From: Rhizophagus clarus
Taxonomy: Eukaryota; Glomeromycota; Glomeromycetes; Glomerales; Glomeraceae
Length of the DNA stretch: 64,000 nt
Reading direction: 5' to 3'
Assembly (NCBI GenBank): GCA_015698045.1
Contig: BLAL01000068.1
Location: 558,001 to 622,000, forward strand
A model generated the notes under the pieces. The model was not told the origin of the DNA. It was given only the letters and a program-made list of their open reading frames with translations, and ran no database searches. Made by a program: the position numbers and the translations under genes. Each line of letters opens with the position of its first letter. The first letter of the stretch is position 1. Shown in pieces: positions 10,741-22,423 of this stretch.

Positions 10741-12780
10741 AATTATTTTTTTTATTAAATGATTAGTCAATCATTTTTGTTATTTTTTTCATTAAAATGT
10801 CAAAACGATTAACAATCAAGAAAATTATTTTCTTAATCAAAATAATTAAGAAAAAATTGTTTTTTCTAAAGTCATTTTTTTTAAACAAAATAATTTAATT
10901 AAGAAAAACAATTGTTTTTTTATTATTGAAAAAATGGTAAAAATGATAAACAATAGAGTATTTTTTTTTTTTAAAAAAAAAAAGAAAAATAATTTTTTCG
11001 TTATTCAGTTTAAAAATTGTTTAAGAAATAGTTTATTTTATTTTGATTTTCCAGTTTAAAAAAAAAAAACAAATAATTTTTTAATGAATTTATTAGTATT
11101 CGGTTAAAAAAACTGTTAAAAATAAATTATTAATCATTTGGTTTAATAAACAAATTTTTTTAATTATTTGGTTTAATGATTGTTAAATCAAGCATTAGGT
11201 AGTTTTAAAAACCACAAAAAAATTCATTTTTTTTTGATTATAGAAAAAAAATCATTTTTCTTAATCAAATAATTAAAGAAAAAAATTGTTTTTTTTTTTT
11301 ATTTTTCCAATTAAACAACTAAAAAAAAATCATTTTTCTTAATCAAATAATTAAAGAAAAAAATTGTTTTTTTTTTTATTTTTCCAATTAAATAACTAAA
11401 AAAAAATCATTTTTCTTAATCAAATAATTAAAGAAAAAAATTGTTTTTTTTTTATTTTTCCAATTAAACAACTAAAAAAAAATCATTTTTTTTTAAGTGA
11501 AATGATTAAAAAAAATCACTTTTCGATTAAAATAATTGAAAACAATTTGAAAAAAATAGTTAAAACTATTTTAAAAAATATGCCATTTTTAAGAAAATAA
11601 TTAAAAAAATAGAGCATTTTTTTTTTTTTAAAAAAAAAAAAGAACAATTTTTCGTTATTTAACTTAAAATCATTAAAAAAAATAGCCTACTTTCAATAAT
11701 TTATTTCTTAACAGTTCTTTTAACCGAATAATAACAAATAAATTATTTTTTTTTTTAAACCAGAAATTTGGTTTAATAAATAAATTGTTTACTTATTGAT
11801 TTAATAAACCGTTAAATTAAGTATTAAGTAGTTAAAAAATCTCTAAAAAAATTAATTTTATTCAATTTATTTACTTAAAATTTTTAGTTCATAAACTGTT
11901 AAAAGAATAATTATTACTGAATCATTCAACTTAACAGCACAAAATTATAATTTTAAGTTATTTAGTTTAATAAAATCAAAAAAAATTTTTTTTTAACTAT
12001 CTGGTTTAATTGATCACTAAAAAATAAATTATTTTTTTTAATTATCCGATTATAAGCTAATAATTTAATTATCCAGTTTAAATAAATCATTAAAAAAAAA
12101 ATAAAATTGATTTTTTGATTTATACAGTTTAATAAACTGTTAAAAAAAATTAAATAAACTTAACTATTCGATTTAATAAATCATAAAGAAAAGGTAAAAA
12201 AAATTAAAGTATTCAATTTAAAACCACTAAAAATTATTTTTTTTAAAAAAAAATAAATTATTTAATCTGGGAAAAAAAAGAATTATTAACCGGTTAAAAA
12301 TTAATCCATTAAAAAAAATGAATTATTAACCTGTTAAAAAAAATATTAATTTGTTAAAAATAAGCATTATTAATCCATTAGAAAAATAAATTAATTATGT
12401 CAGTCTAATAGAATAAATCAATAAAAAAAATTAATATTTTTTAATTATTCAGTTTAATAAATAAACTGCTAAAGCATTTGTTATATTATTAATTTTTATC
12501 AAGTAAATAATTAAAACAAATTAATTTAAGTAATCTTAATAAAAAAAAATGCGTAATCATTTAGCAAAAAAACAATGTTAGTCACTTTTTATTAATCTTT
12601 TTTTGACAAAAATAATATAAATACTTTTATATTAAAGTAAAAATGATATTAATACTTTTCTATAGTTTAATAAAAATAATTTTATTAATCATTTTTGTTA
12701 TTTACTTTTAATAAAAATAATATTAGTTTTATTTTAATCTTTTTAATAAAATAATTTAACATTTTTTTTTTTATTAATTA
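10740..12780. repeat. Long degenerate AT-rich repeat field
   Basis: About 2 kb is almost entirely A/T, built of words such as TTAATCATTTGGTTTAATAAA and AATTATTTTTTT in both orientations. A regular tandem block of three near-identical copies (70-79 bp spacing) lies at about 11245-11480. It is made of AATCATTTTTCTTAATCAAA, TAATTAAAGAAAAAAATTG and TTTTTCCAATTAAACAACT. No gene is supported. Confidence 0.7.
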
Positions 12781-12849
12781 TCAACATTGCTCAACACCAC
12801 AATCATGTGATTTATAAAAAAAATTTTATTGGCTAATTTATGATTTTAT

Positions 12850-13342
12850 TTATACATAATTTTATAAAAAATCGAATGCACTGCAATATATAAGAAAGAA
12901 CGGGAAATACAATAAAATAGGACAATAAAGAAGACAAAGGAAGAATAAAAGAGAAAGGAAAGATACATGAAAATGGATAAAGGAAATGAAGTAGGAACAA
13001 GAGAAACGAAGAAAGAATAAGAATGAATGAAAAAAGCAAAAGGAAATTAAAAGGAATAAAAAAACAATGGGTAATGAAAAAGGAATGAAAGAAATGAATG
13101 GCAAATGAAAAAGAAAAAAGGAGCAAAGGAGGAATAAATCAACAAAGGAACAAAAAAGTAACAAAAGAAGCCAAAGATCAATGAAAGAAACCAAAGATCA
13201 TGGAAAAAAACAAAGATCATGGAAAAGAAGCCAAAGATCATTGAAGGAGACAAGGATCAAATCAACAAAAGAAACAAGAAAACGATTAATGAAAAAGATA
13301 AGGATCAATGAAAAAAACAAGAATTAATAAAAGAAACAAGAA
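12850..13342. repeat. Purine-rich low-complexity tract
   Basis: A/G-rich DNA made of GGAAATGAAG/GAAAGAAATG words. A loose tandem repeat of AGATCATGGAAAAGAAGCCA type lies at 13165-13260. Near its right edge it becomes the 19-bp minisatellite unit. Long frames on the minus strand here are compositional, not genes. Confidence 0.6.
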
Positions 13343-13346
13343 TTAA

Positions 13347-13976
13347 GGGTAGAGGGATCGACATGGCTGATCATATGGCTAAAAAAAAAAATCATTTTTT
13401 TTTTTACTTCGCTACAAGGAAAACTCACTCAATATTTTATGAAAAACTGTTTAAAAGTATTCTTTAGAAAGCTAGAGTTTCTGTCTTTCAAATAAACTTC
13501 AGTAAAGTATAATACAAATAAAGCTTATAACGAAATATTACACTATGAAGTCGTCATTAAGTTGCGAATCTCCTATGGTAAGTTGCGAATCACCTAGAGA
13601 ACATATCTTCAAATTAACTTTAAACTTATGAAACCTTACAAGTTAATAGTATAATAAAAAAGAATATTTATGTCAAAAAATCATTGTGCATTTACTTATT
13701 CAAATAAAATTTTTTATTAATACCATTTTATTTTTTTATTATTAGTCATATTTGATTTTAAAAGTCTAAATACATTCAGAAAGACTAATAGCAAATGGTT
13801 AAACACTTTAATAAATAAATGAAGCGCATGTTTATACTCTTTTTAAATGTGTATTTAACAAAATTCATATGGTAGTTTGCGAGAAATCATAAATTTTGCT
13901 CGTTTTGGGTCACGTGATGATCTACATTTTTTAGTCTAAAATCATATATATGTTGTGGCGTAGATACACTCTACCC
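13347..13976. mobile_element. TTAA-flanked inverted-repeat element inside a minisatellite
   Basis: The left end is GGGTAGAGGGATCGAC and the right end is the inverted GTAGATACACTCTACCC. TTAA is present at both borders (13343-13346 and 13977-13980). Excising the element with one TTAA rebuilds AAGAAACAAGAATTAACAAA, which is exactly the surrounding 19-bp minisatellite, so insertion site and duplication are proven by the sequence. There is no coding frame. TTAA duplication is characteristic of piggyBac-type elements, although the terminal GGG differs from the usual CCC (family is inference). Confidence 0.85.
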
Positions 13977-13978
13977 TT

Positions 13979-14268
13979 AACAAAAGAAACAAGAATTAAC
14001 AAAAGAAACAAGAATTAACAAAAGAAACAAGAATTAACAAAAGAAACAAGAATTAACAAAAGAAACAAGAATTAACAAAAGAAACAAGAATTAACAAAAG
14101 AAATAAGAATTAACAAAAGAAACAAGAATTAACAAAAGAAACAAGAATTAACAAAAGAAACAAGAATTAACAAAAGAAACAAGAATTAACAAAAGAAACA
14201 AGAATTAACAAAAGAAACAAGAATTAACAAAAGAAACAAGAATTAACAAAAGAAACAAGAATTAACAA
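13979..14268. repeat. 19-bp minisatellite AACAAAAGAAACAAGAATT
   Basis: About fifteen nearly perfect head-to-tail copies, with only one base variant (AAATAAG for AAACAAG) in one unit. Variant units continue on the other side of the TTAA element at about 13295-13346, so the array predates the insertion. Confidence 0.95.
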
Positions 14269-14429
14269 AAAAATAAAATCAACAAAACCAACAAAAAGGA
14301 TAAAGGCAAAGTAAGAAAAATAACGGGAAAAAATGAAAGATACCGAAACACCCACCCATAAAATATAAAAAGAAAACAGTTAATATCATCTTAAAAGAAA
14401 ATAAAATAATAAGAGAAAGAGACGAAGTA

Positions 14430-14870
14430 GACTCACTTGAATCTAAAAAAGAGATAAAAAGATTAGTAAAAGAACAAAAGAACAAACAAAAAGAAGAAAG
14501 AAAGTAAAACTCACTTCGATTTCTGTCAAAATGGAATTAAAAACAGACGTATCTAAAAAAAAGCACAAGCAAGTTAATAAAGAATAAGAAAAAGGAAATA
14601 AATGCAGAAAATTACCGGTACTTTGAAATCAGAATCTACTGTTTAATAAACAAAAAGAAAAAAAATTGAAATGTTAGGAACGTGTTGTTAAAGTCAATTT
14701 AAAAAAAAATGATCTTTTCCTTACTGAATTCTCACACGTCTGAAGATCCAGCTACCTAAAAAAGAAAACTGAAATGTAAGTAGAATATTTGATAAAAGAA
14801 AAAAAATTAATAAAAAAAACTTTTCGTAATCCCTACCAAAATTCTACATGTCTAAAGCCGCACCTAAAAA
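14430..14870 (-). repeat. Minus-strand array of intron-like/exon-like units
   Basis: Read on the minus strand, short blocks are bordered by a T-rich AG on the left and GTGAGT/GTAAT/GTAAGG/GTAGGG on the right. They lie at about 14863-14836, 14754-14725, 14638-14617 and 14552-14515, spaced about 85-125 bases. The block 14552-14515 contains ATTCCATTTTGA, the same core as the plus-strand array at 5.5-6.07 kb. The intervening DNA has CTAACATTTCAATTTTTT-like words before the AG. Confidence 0.55.
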
Positions 14871-15061
14871 ATTAACAAGAAAAATAATTAAAATAAATCG
14901 CATCTATCTAAATAAATAAACTGATTAGGTGTGTAACATATAAATATGTGATGTGGTGTTTAACACCATTGGTGCATTTTATAGTTTTTGTTAATTATTT
15001 TTACATCCAATAAATCCAATAAACGAGTACTAGGTACGGCATATATACTCATATATCATAG

Positions 15062-15096
15062 GGGGACGAAGTCCCCTAAATAAGCGCATATTCTAG
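15062..15096 (+). mobile_element. Second Helitron-like 3' terminus
   Basis: The hairpin GGGGAC, loop GAA, GTCCCC (15062-15076) is followed by TAAATAAGCGCATATT, then CTAG and T. It is the same arrangement, with the same GCATATTCTAGTT ending, as 7820-7856. The 5' boundary and any internal gene are not recognised. Confidence 0.6.
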
Positions 15097-15099
15097 TTA

Positions 15100-16440
15100 A
15101 TATAAATACAATCTACGTTTACGCTTCAGACATTTATAGAGGAGTGTTGTGGTATATATTTTTATTCCATCCAACTATCATAATTTACATTTTGATAATT
15201 TAATTAATACTTAAAATTTGTTTTAGGTAATTGAATTCAGTTATATAATTCGTTAATTCATTAACAAACTCTATTCAATCCTTTTCACATAAAGTTGAAA
15301 CTGAGGATGGGCATTTTTTATTAATATGCGTAAATTATTATATTGTATTTATCCATTGATTACTATTAAATGTACAGTATAATAAAGTTATTTCAAAAAA
15401 AAAAAATTTATGTGATCTATTAAGAAACATTTAAAAAAAAAAATCTTATTCCAAAAGGAAATATATTAAACGAACTATGATTAATAAACATGATTAAAAA
15501 AAAAAAAATACTTGTACGATTTATTAATTAGGGAATAGTATTAAAAAAAACCAAATAAATTTTAAAATTCTTTGCGTGATTGATTTATTTTAACTTCATT
15601 AACTATTACTTATTAGTATTAGTGGAACCTCTCGACTTTCAATCTAAGATAATAATTATACTATAAATCAACCATCAACCACCTGCTATAAATTGTATAA
15701 ATTTATAATACATCTCTCATTTGTAATCATGTAGAAAATGATATAAAAAAATTTAGCTAGCTAAACTTGAGCAAGTAAAATTTGAATTTTATCATTATAG
15801 TTACATTTGTTGATGCAGAGTTGATCTGAACCGAAGACGAAAAAAATTTCAAAATATTATTATTTATTTTATTTAATTTATTTATTATGTAGTTATTATT
15901 TCTAAAAAAAGTAATCTATTATTGAAGAAAAAATTATTTTCTTATTTGCCGCAGTGCCCCGAACCTAAAAGATAAAATAATAATAAAAAAAGATAAAAAA
16001 AATAAGAAAAAAAAAAAGAATTTAAAGTATTTATTATATTATCCCAAAATAGTAAGATCGGGTTATTTTCACAATTCCACATTTTTTTCGGTGTAAAAAT
16101 ATATAAATACTCCCTTTGTTCAAACGGATGGTGGGCATGAGCTTACGTTAATACTTAATATTCGATATGAAATGCTAACGTTAACGTTAATGTCAACAAC
16201 CTTTTTTGGCATACTTCTAACCAACTTAACAATTTAGCATCGATTTACCAATAATCTTCTCTTAGACCTTTTCACTTCTTAAACAACCGTTCAAATAATC
16301 TTTTAATGATGCAAATAACATATTATACTTTATTGAATAAATTAATAATAAATACATTATTATACTATTATTACGTGATGTATACATGAACTTTGTGTTA
16401 AGAAATATAAGAAAAATAAAAAAAAAAGAACAAGGAATAA
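15100..16440. other. AT-rich non-coding interval
   Basis: No gene is supported. It contains several A homopolymers. It forms the 3' flank of the ML-domain gene on the minus strand. Confidence 0.5.
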
Positions 16441-16488
16441 AGAATCTAAGAGAGAAAGTTTAATTTAAATGAGCTTTCTCATGTGAAG

Positions 16489-16944
16489 CTAAAGATGAGC
16501 CATTGCGCATTGTACCGGATTGGTGTTTCCGGATGGGTCTCCAATATTAATACCAAGAATGGTACCAGGATTAATAGTGGGTGGTGCTGTTGTAGTAATG
16601 GTTGGTACGGTGAATGATGCTCCTGCTGCAACTGGACATGAAATTCCGGCCTGAGAACAAAAATCTTGAATGGAAGCTGTTCCTAAGAGGTTGTAATTAG
16701 CATCGAGAAATGCAACAGAAATTATGACACCTTGATTGATGGGACTAGCTGCTGTTCCAGAAACATTGATACTTAGTGATGCTCCAGCAGTGGGAGGATC
16801 AGGATTGATTGTTACGGTGGAGACTGGCGGAGGAACACCGTAATCAGTGCATGGACCGAATTGAGTAGCTCTTTTATGTGGAACAGCATTGATCATTGAG
16901 ATCGTTGCTAGTAAAATAACTAAAAAAGCAAGATTGTGTTTCAT
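16489..16944 (-). CDS. Secreted ML-domain (MD-2/NPC2-like) lipid-transfer protein
   Basis: An intact single-exon gene of 151 codons. Residues 1-20 form a signal peptide ending INA, and HKR at 23-25 could be a Kex2-type processing site. The mature part resembles the fungal phosphatidylglycerol/phosphatidylinositol transfer protein family (ML domain): FGPC near residue 32, TINPDPPTAGASLSINVSG at 45-63, a DFC...ISCPVAAG block at 94-108, and an INPG...GDPSGN...QCAMAHL end at 124-151. Four cysteines (32, 96, 103, 146) would allow two disulfides. By family it would bind or move lipids outside the cell or in the vacuole/endosome. The length is normal for the family. The start is supported by the signal peptide and by a TATA box 147 bases upstream. 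It is the only gene in the left third with no visible lesion. Confidence 0.9.
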   Translation of the reverse strand: MKHNLAFLVILLATISMINAVPHKRATQFGPCTDYGVPPPVSTVTINPDPPTAGASLSINVSGTAASPINQGVIISVAFLDANYNLLGTASIQDFCSQAGISCPVAAGASFTVPTITTTAPPTINPGTILGINIGDPSGNTNPVQCAMAHL

Positions 16945-16971
16945 TTCTCTAATCCTTTGAAGTTAACGATA

Positions 16972-17080
16972 ATGTGAGATTTTTAGAGCAATAACGATAA
17001 ATTGAAATTTTTAGAGTAATGACGTTAATTTGAAACTTTCCAGAGTAATAAAGTTAATTTGAGATTTTTCAGAGTAAAAA
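16972..17080 (-). repeat. Four ~28-32 bp tandem repeats in the 5' region of the ML gene
   Basis: Successive plus-strand words GAGATTTTTAGAGCAATAAC, GAAATTTTTAGAGTAATGAC, GAAACTTTCCAGAGTAATAA and GAGATTTTTCAGAGTAA each end in a GTTAATTT-like segment. They lie between the TATA box and the ATG, so they are probably transcribed leader. Confidence 0.8.
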
Positions 17081-17090
17081 AAACATGACC

Positions 17091-17098
17091 TTTTTATA
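17091..17098 (-). promoter_or_regulatory. TATA box of the ML-domain gene
   Basis: TATAAAAA on the minus strand, 147 bases upstream of the ATG at 16944. The duplicated segment begins about 9 bases further upstream. Confidence 0.55.
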
Positions 17099-17106
17099 AG
17101 TAAAAA

Positions 17107-19045
17107 GTGTGACTGCGGCTTGTACATGTCTTCCAAACCACGTTCAAATTTAACTTTGACGAAATTTTTTTTTTCATTTTCACACTGAAAAATTTGTAGA
17201 TCAAGTACAAATCATATCATTTTGATTGAACTTTCCTAAAAGGAAATCACAGCCACACTCCACAGATTGGCGAAAAACTTTGTGCATATTACATTTTTAG
17301 GACATTTAATGTTGATTATTTCATTCTTTTACAGTTTAAGTGATACAGACAAAATTTCATTGAATATAAATTCCACCATCTTATTTTAGCCATCAATCTA
17401 TCATTGGTCGTACAGGTGCACCTTTTGCATATGGGACGTATCCGCAAACAAAGATTTAGTATTCTTCTTTATCTATGTTTGCAACATAATTCTAGGCGTG
17501 AGAGTTCTGAGTGTAGGAGATCTAAAATAATTGAGAGCCAAAGCTCTTTGAATCGATGTGCGACAGACTGATCTGTGCAACGTGGTAATCTTACATATTG
17601 AAACGCCAAGCACTTTTTACAATGACAGAATAGGAAGGACCTAAATAAACATTATTAGTTATGAAATAAACTCATACCTTTATATTCGGGTAAACAAGAA
17701 AATCATTCCAATAAGCGCCAAACATATTTTATAATGATAAAATAAGTAAGAGGAAGGGGTTATGATATGTAAACAGAAAATTGCTAAGACAATCGAATAT
17801 TCGGTTTTAAAATAATTGCTTGAGTATGTTAAATGAACTTAAAAAAAAAAAAAATAAATATTTTTTCATTTACACAAACTTAATTGTCGTCTAATTCATA
17901 TCTTCCCTAAATCTTGATGACACAAGCAGATCTTTTTTACAAACTCCTGACGTATAATATTGCAGAATTGTTCCGTTAATACGAAAAAAAAAAAAGAAAA
18001 AGTTCAATTTGAAATAAATAAATTAGTGTAATGCTATATAATGTATAGATGTCAAATTTATTCTTTTCCGAATTCCAAAGTTTATTTGTATTCGATAATT
18101 CCGTTATCTCTGCATCCGTACGAATAATGAATAGCGGATGTTCGTTTTATTATTTATTTAAATAATATTCACGGGGAGATAATTCCGGAAAACCCATATA
18201 TCCATAGATGTGATATTATCGACCGGTTGATTACTTTTTTATTTATAAAAAAAAAAAAAAAAATTTATTTTTGTAATAATTTTTTTTACTACCCTGTCTC
18301 TTTCCATAGTTTAATCTCTTTTTTACGATATTTTTTCCTGTCCTTTCCTTTTCCATCTCTCTTACCTCTTCTCTCTCTCACGTTTCCTTCCCATCTCTCT
18401 TGTGCTTTCTCTTATCCCTTTCCTCTCTCTTATGTTTTCCTTTCTCTCTGCTCTTTATCCTTTCTCTTCCCTTTCCTATCTCAACCGAATTTCAACTATC
18501 GACGTGCATGAAGTAAAAAAAATAAATAAGGTGTTTTCTTTACTGATTTTAGGAACTTTATTCATGTTCCTTTTATTCTTTTTTTTTCTTAAGGGGCGCT
18601 CTCCCGGAACGTCTCTTGGATAATAAATTCTGGAATTGTAAGTCAAGTTAATTCGGAATTTTAGCGCGTTTAACTTTTTCAAACAAAATGTTACATCGAT
18701 GTAATTTAGGGATTTACTCAAGAATAAAAAATAAATTTAAGAACATAAATATTTCATTATTTTCCGTATTATCTACGTTATCCGCATTATCTGTTATCCA
18801 CGTGTTTTATTATTGGGGAAAATTTCTTTAATTTACTCATTAACAAAGAAATGAATGTGAGTGACTTTTTAAAAACCAAAAAAAAAAAAAAAATTAATTT
18901 TTGCCTCTTTCCAATTTTAATAACCATTTGTGAGAATTTTTATTGAGTCTTTTAAAATGTAAAGGATCCTGGATATTTATAATCAATGACACTTACAAAA
19001 ACTTTATATTCATTTCACTGATATCAAACTTATAGTTTTATTAAT
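17107..19045. repeat. Segmental duplication, copy B
   Basis: Second copy of the 1-1558 segment in the same orientation, about 17 kb away. Similarity is high apart from indels. It contains an extra insert at about 18197-18611. The copy covers the region upstream of the ML-domain gene, so regulatory DNA is duplicated. No gene of its own is supported. Confidence 0.9.
18197..18611. other. Insert present only in duplication copy B
   Basis: Relative to copy A (junction near 1070), about 415 bases are added, with CCGGA on each side of the junction. The interior is a striking pyrimidine-rich tract (CTCTCTCTTATG, CTTTCCTTTTCC words, 18296-18485). Whether it is an insertion here or a deletion in copy A is not decidable from two copies. 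No coding function is seen. Confidence 0.6.
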
Positions 19046-19049
19046 AATT

Positions 19050-22000
19050 CATCATAAAAATATTGTGGATTTATTATTCAAAAAAAATTCTGTTATTGCA
19101 GATTAATCGATTTATATTATAAGCTATTACGACATTATAATTATTAAAAAAAAACATTTCTCGTTTGCTATGTACACCACTAAAAGATTTGTTGACCGAT
19201 TTGAATAAAGGACGCGTTTCATTTTTTGACTTTTTTTTGAATCATATGAGTCACGGTACACACAGTACATCAAAATCGTAGATGATCATTATGACGAATT
19301 AACCGTCTTTTAAAAAAACTATTTAAAAATAAAAAAAAATAAACTAGATGGACTAAAAAAATAAAAAAAACTTTACTGATGTTCAAAAAAATTCTGTATC
19401 TTTTTTTTTTTTCATTATAAGTTACGATTGTATTATCATTGTGTCATGTATCACGAAGCATAACACAGAAATTACAAAGTATATCAAATATAAGGTTAGT
19501 CGCAAATTATAGCTGCGCCTGATTTGTCGATCATCCGAGTCTGGAAATCTTGTGGAGTTCCATCAATCCATCACCCCATGCACCCCATGATGATTCCATG
19601 TCTGAACCGGATCACTGCGGATTCAATATATTCGTAAAAAAAAAAATAAATTTTTATATGAGAACAATATTAAATTTTGAAACTCTACACATGATTTTGG
19701 TATTTCATTTGCTTGCAAGAAAGACTATAGCGCAAAATAAAGCAAATCGTTCACGATTAGTGTTCCTGGAAAATTAAATGAAGTGAAAAATTACCAGATA
19801 ATTCCCCCCCTTTAATTATTTGAAACTAAAGAAATAACAGGTTATATTCTGCTACAGCTACTTTTCAACAATATTCTAAAATGCATTAGAAATTTTTCTA
19901 CAAGGTGATAATCAGCAGATTCAAAAATTATTACATCGAAATAGGGAAATAGGGATGTGATAGTTACGTTACAAAAGTTACGATACACGTAAATTTACGT
20001 AAATTACTGTACATATGTATTTTTGTAAGTTATGTAAGTTACATAAGTAAGATATATTGTAAGTTACAATCAAAATTTTTAAGATACCGTAATTTTACGA
20101 ATTCACGCTTTAATATGTATGCACTACAGGCGAATCGTATTTTTTGTCTATTAGGTCTCTTTGATTTCTGTAACCTGTCTGAATTCTAGAAATTCTCTAT
20201 AATAAAAAAAAAATATGAATAAAATTTCAGTACCATCATTTACTCATATGACTTATATGGTCTGGAGCGTTATGGAAGAGTGGAAGACTATTTGCTGTTA
20301 TTGTATTTTTATAAAGATTCTTATATTATGCATATGGCATTTAAGTATTAGTGTAAATCTCTTACAAAGAGACTAGTAAACACGAATCTGTTGAAAACAA
20401 AAGAGACAGAATACCAGTTGTGCAGTTTAATTGCAACTGTTGATTTTACTTTTACAAAAAAGAAATGTTTTGAATTATTATTACTTTTCGTAAGAATAAA
20501 ATGAATTCAAAAAAAATCATCAAAAGAGAAAAATTTTAAATCAAACCATAAAAATATTAAAAAAACGCCCAATTTTTCATTTCAAGATATGATCTTCAAT
20601 TTCGGTGGTAAAAAAAATGATAAAATATATCGGGGTGCTGGAAAGTCGTAATTATGCGCAGATGATACTTCCAACGTTGATATTACTGTTGGATTTGATA
20701 CATGTACCAAGAATGATTAGTATTTATTTACAATTGATAAATTGGAGACATAAAAGTAATTCATCCTGCCTTGAACTATCTTCAAACCAGGTGACATGTC
20801 GTATATAAAGACTTGAACTTGCTCATCATTTTCACGGTGTTTGGATATTGTATTATTAACACTTGTAAAGCCACTTTCATCTCCTCAAGGCAATTTTGAT
20901 CACGTTACCAACATGATTAGATAATATAAGATGCAGAACTGTAAAAATGGATATCAGATACGAGTTGATAATAAAGCTTGATTCATTGAGTAATACGAAA
21001 AATAAGCTTACGTTATGTCACCAAAAAGACTATTTTTGCGAAGATTAGAAGATTAGGTGAAATAAATTCAAAAGCTGTAAGTTCCATTTTGATTGTACAT
21101 AAATATCATATTTGTAATTGAACTTGCGAGTCTAAGATATTATACTAAATGATGATAAGCAAAATTGCACGTGCATATTGGGATCCGTTTAATTGTTCTT
21201 GGTAAATGAAATAATAAAAAAAATTTTTTTATCGCTATGCCATCTGCACCATCCTTTAAGCTTTCTTTTTATTGTTTTGTAATGATTTTTAGTAATACCG
21301 TCCAGATAATAGAATTTTTGATTTTTGATTTTCGTAAATATTGTACTTTGTTGTCCTCGATCATCTTGATCATCTAACCTATCATTAGCTGAATACCGTA
21401 AAGTTTAGAACGTATTATTTATTTGTTGCGACAATAAGTTCAAGATCGCTTGTTTGTACAAAGTATTGGTAAATTTTCAAAACTTTATTGGAAACATACA
21501 TGTATAGTTTAATCCTTTTAATTTGCCTCATGAGTTACTTATCCTTGGTTACTGTCAGATAAGCGCAATAAGTCTTGTTTAATTGATAAATCCTACAATT
21601 TATACCATACAAGTTTATTTATCAATATATTAAAAAGAGGTGCTTTGAGATAAACAAAAAAGATGATTTAAGACTTGGGATAATTATAGATTTACTTGTC
21701 TTTAAGCTAATAGAGAGATTTAAAAATTGTTTTTATAGTATCATTTTGCTCTAATTGCAAGGTCTGTTATTATGATCTGTTATATGAATGTAATCTCTTT
21801 CATTCATAATAATTATATCACGTAAATAAAAGGTTACTTAACAATATAAATAATTTATCACTTCTTTTACTATAATGGGAGAAATAACTATCTTATAATA
21901 ATTAATAATGTTCTTCTGAGCGTTTGGAGCTTCTTAAAAATTTCGTTAATTCATTAATAATTCTAATAATTCTTCATTTGCTTATTCCAATATCAAAAAG

Positions 22001-22400
22001 ATAAACAAAAAATAATGAATCCTTTTCATTGTTAATTCTTATTTATTTATCTTTACTTTACTCTTCTTTTTTTATCTTCCTAGATTTAATAAAGTAAAAA
22101 AATACTAAAATTATGTAAAAAAAAAATAAAATTTTTTTATGTTAATCAGTAACATTATTAAAAAAAAAATTTTTTTTAATTGCAATTATTTATTCATTTT
22201 ATTTTATTTTATCTTATTTAATAAAAGATGCGTAGTTACAATAATAAAATGTATATTATAATAATAAAAATTGTTGAGTCAATCATGTAGTTATTGTTAA
22301 TATAGTTAGTTATAAACTGTACTGTATGAATTTTTTTAATTTATTCTACAATATAATATAACGCTTTATATTTTAAAAAAAAAAAAACGTTTAATGCAGT
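19050..22400. other. Long gene-poor interval
   Basis: No gene, RNA or typed element is supported over about 3.3 kb. At 19965-20075 there is a cluster of GTAAGTTAC/GTAACTTAC and TTACGTAAATTTACGTAA words able to pair with each other. Short frames at 19550-19777 and 20605-20808 show no recognisable domain. Confidence 0.5.
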
Positions 22401-22423
22401 TTAGCTAATTGTACAGTACAAGT

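Noticed and set aside
12833-13253. Overlapping minus-strand frames rich in Phe, Ser, Leu
   Set aside because: They are the translation of a purine-rich low-complexity tract; several frames are open at once and there is no domain or gene structure.
13979-14268. CRISPR-like regular repeats
   Set aside because: Units are contiguous 19-mers without spacers, in eukaryotic DNA; it is a minisatellite.
14279-14485. Minus-strand 68-codon frame after the minisatellite
   Set aside because: Composition-driven, Phe/Ser-rich, and it overlaps the intron-like units.
18227-18623. Plus-strand frames in the pyrimidine-rich insert
   Set aside because: Phe/Leu/Ser-rich translation of CT repeats; no start context or domain.
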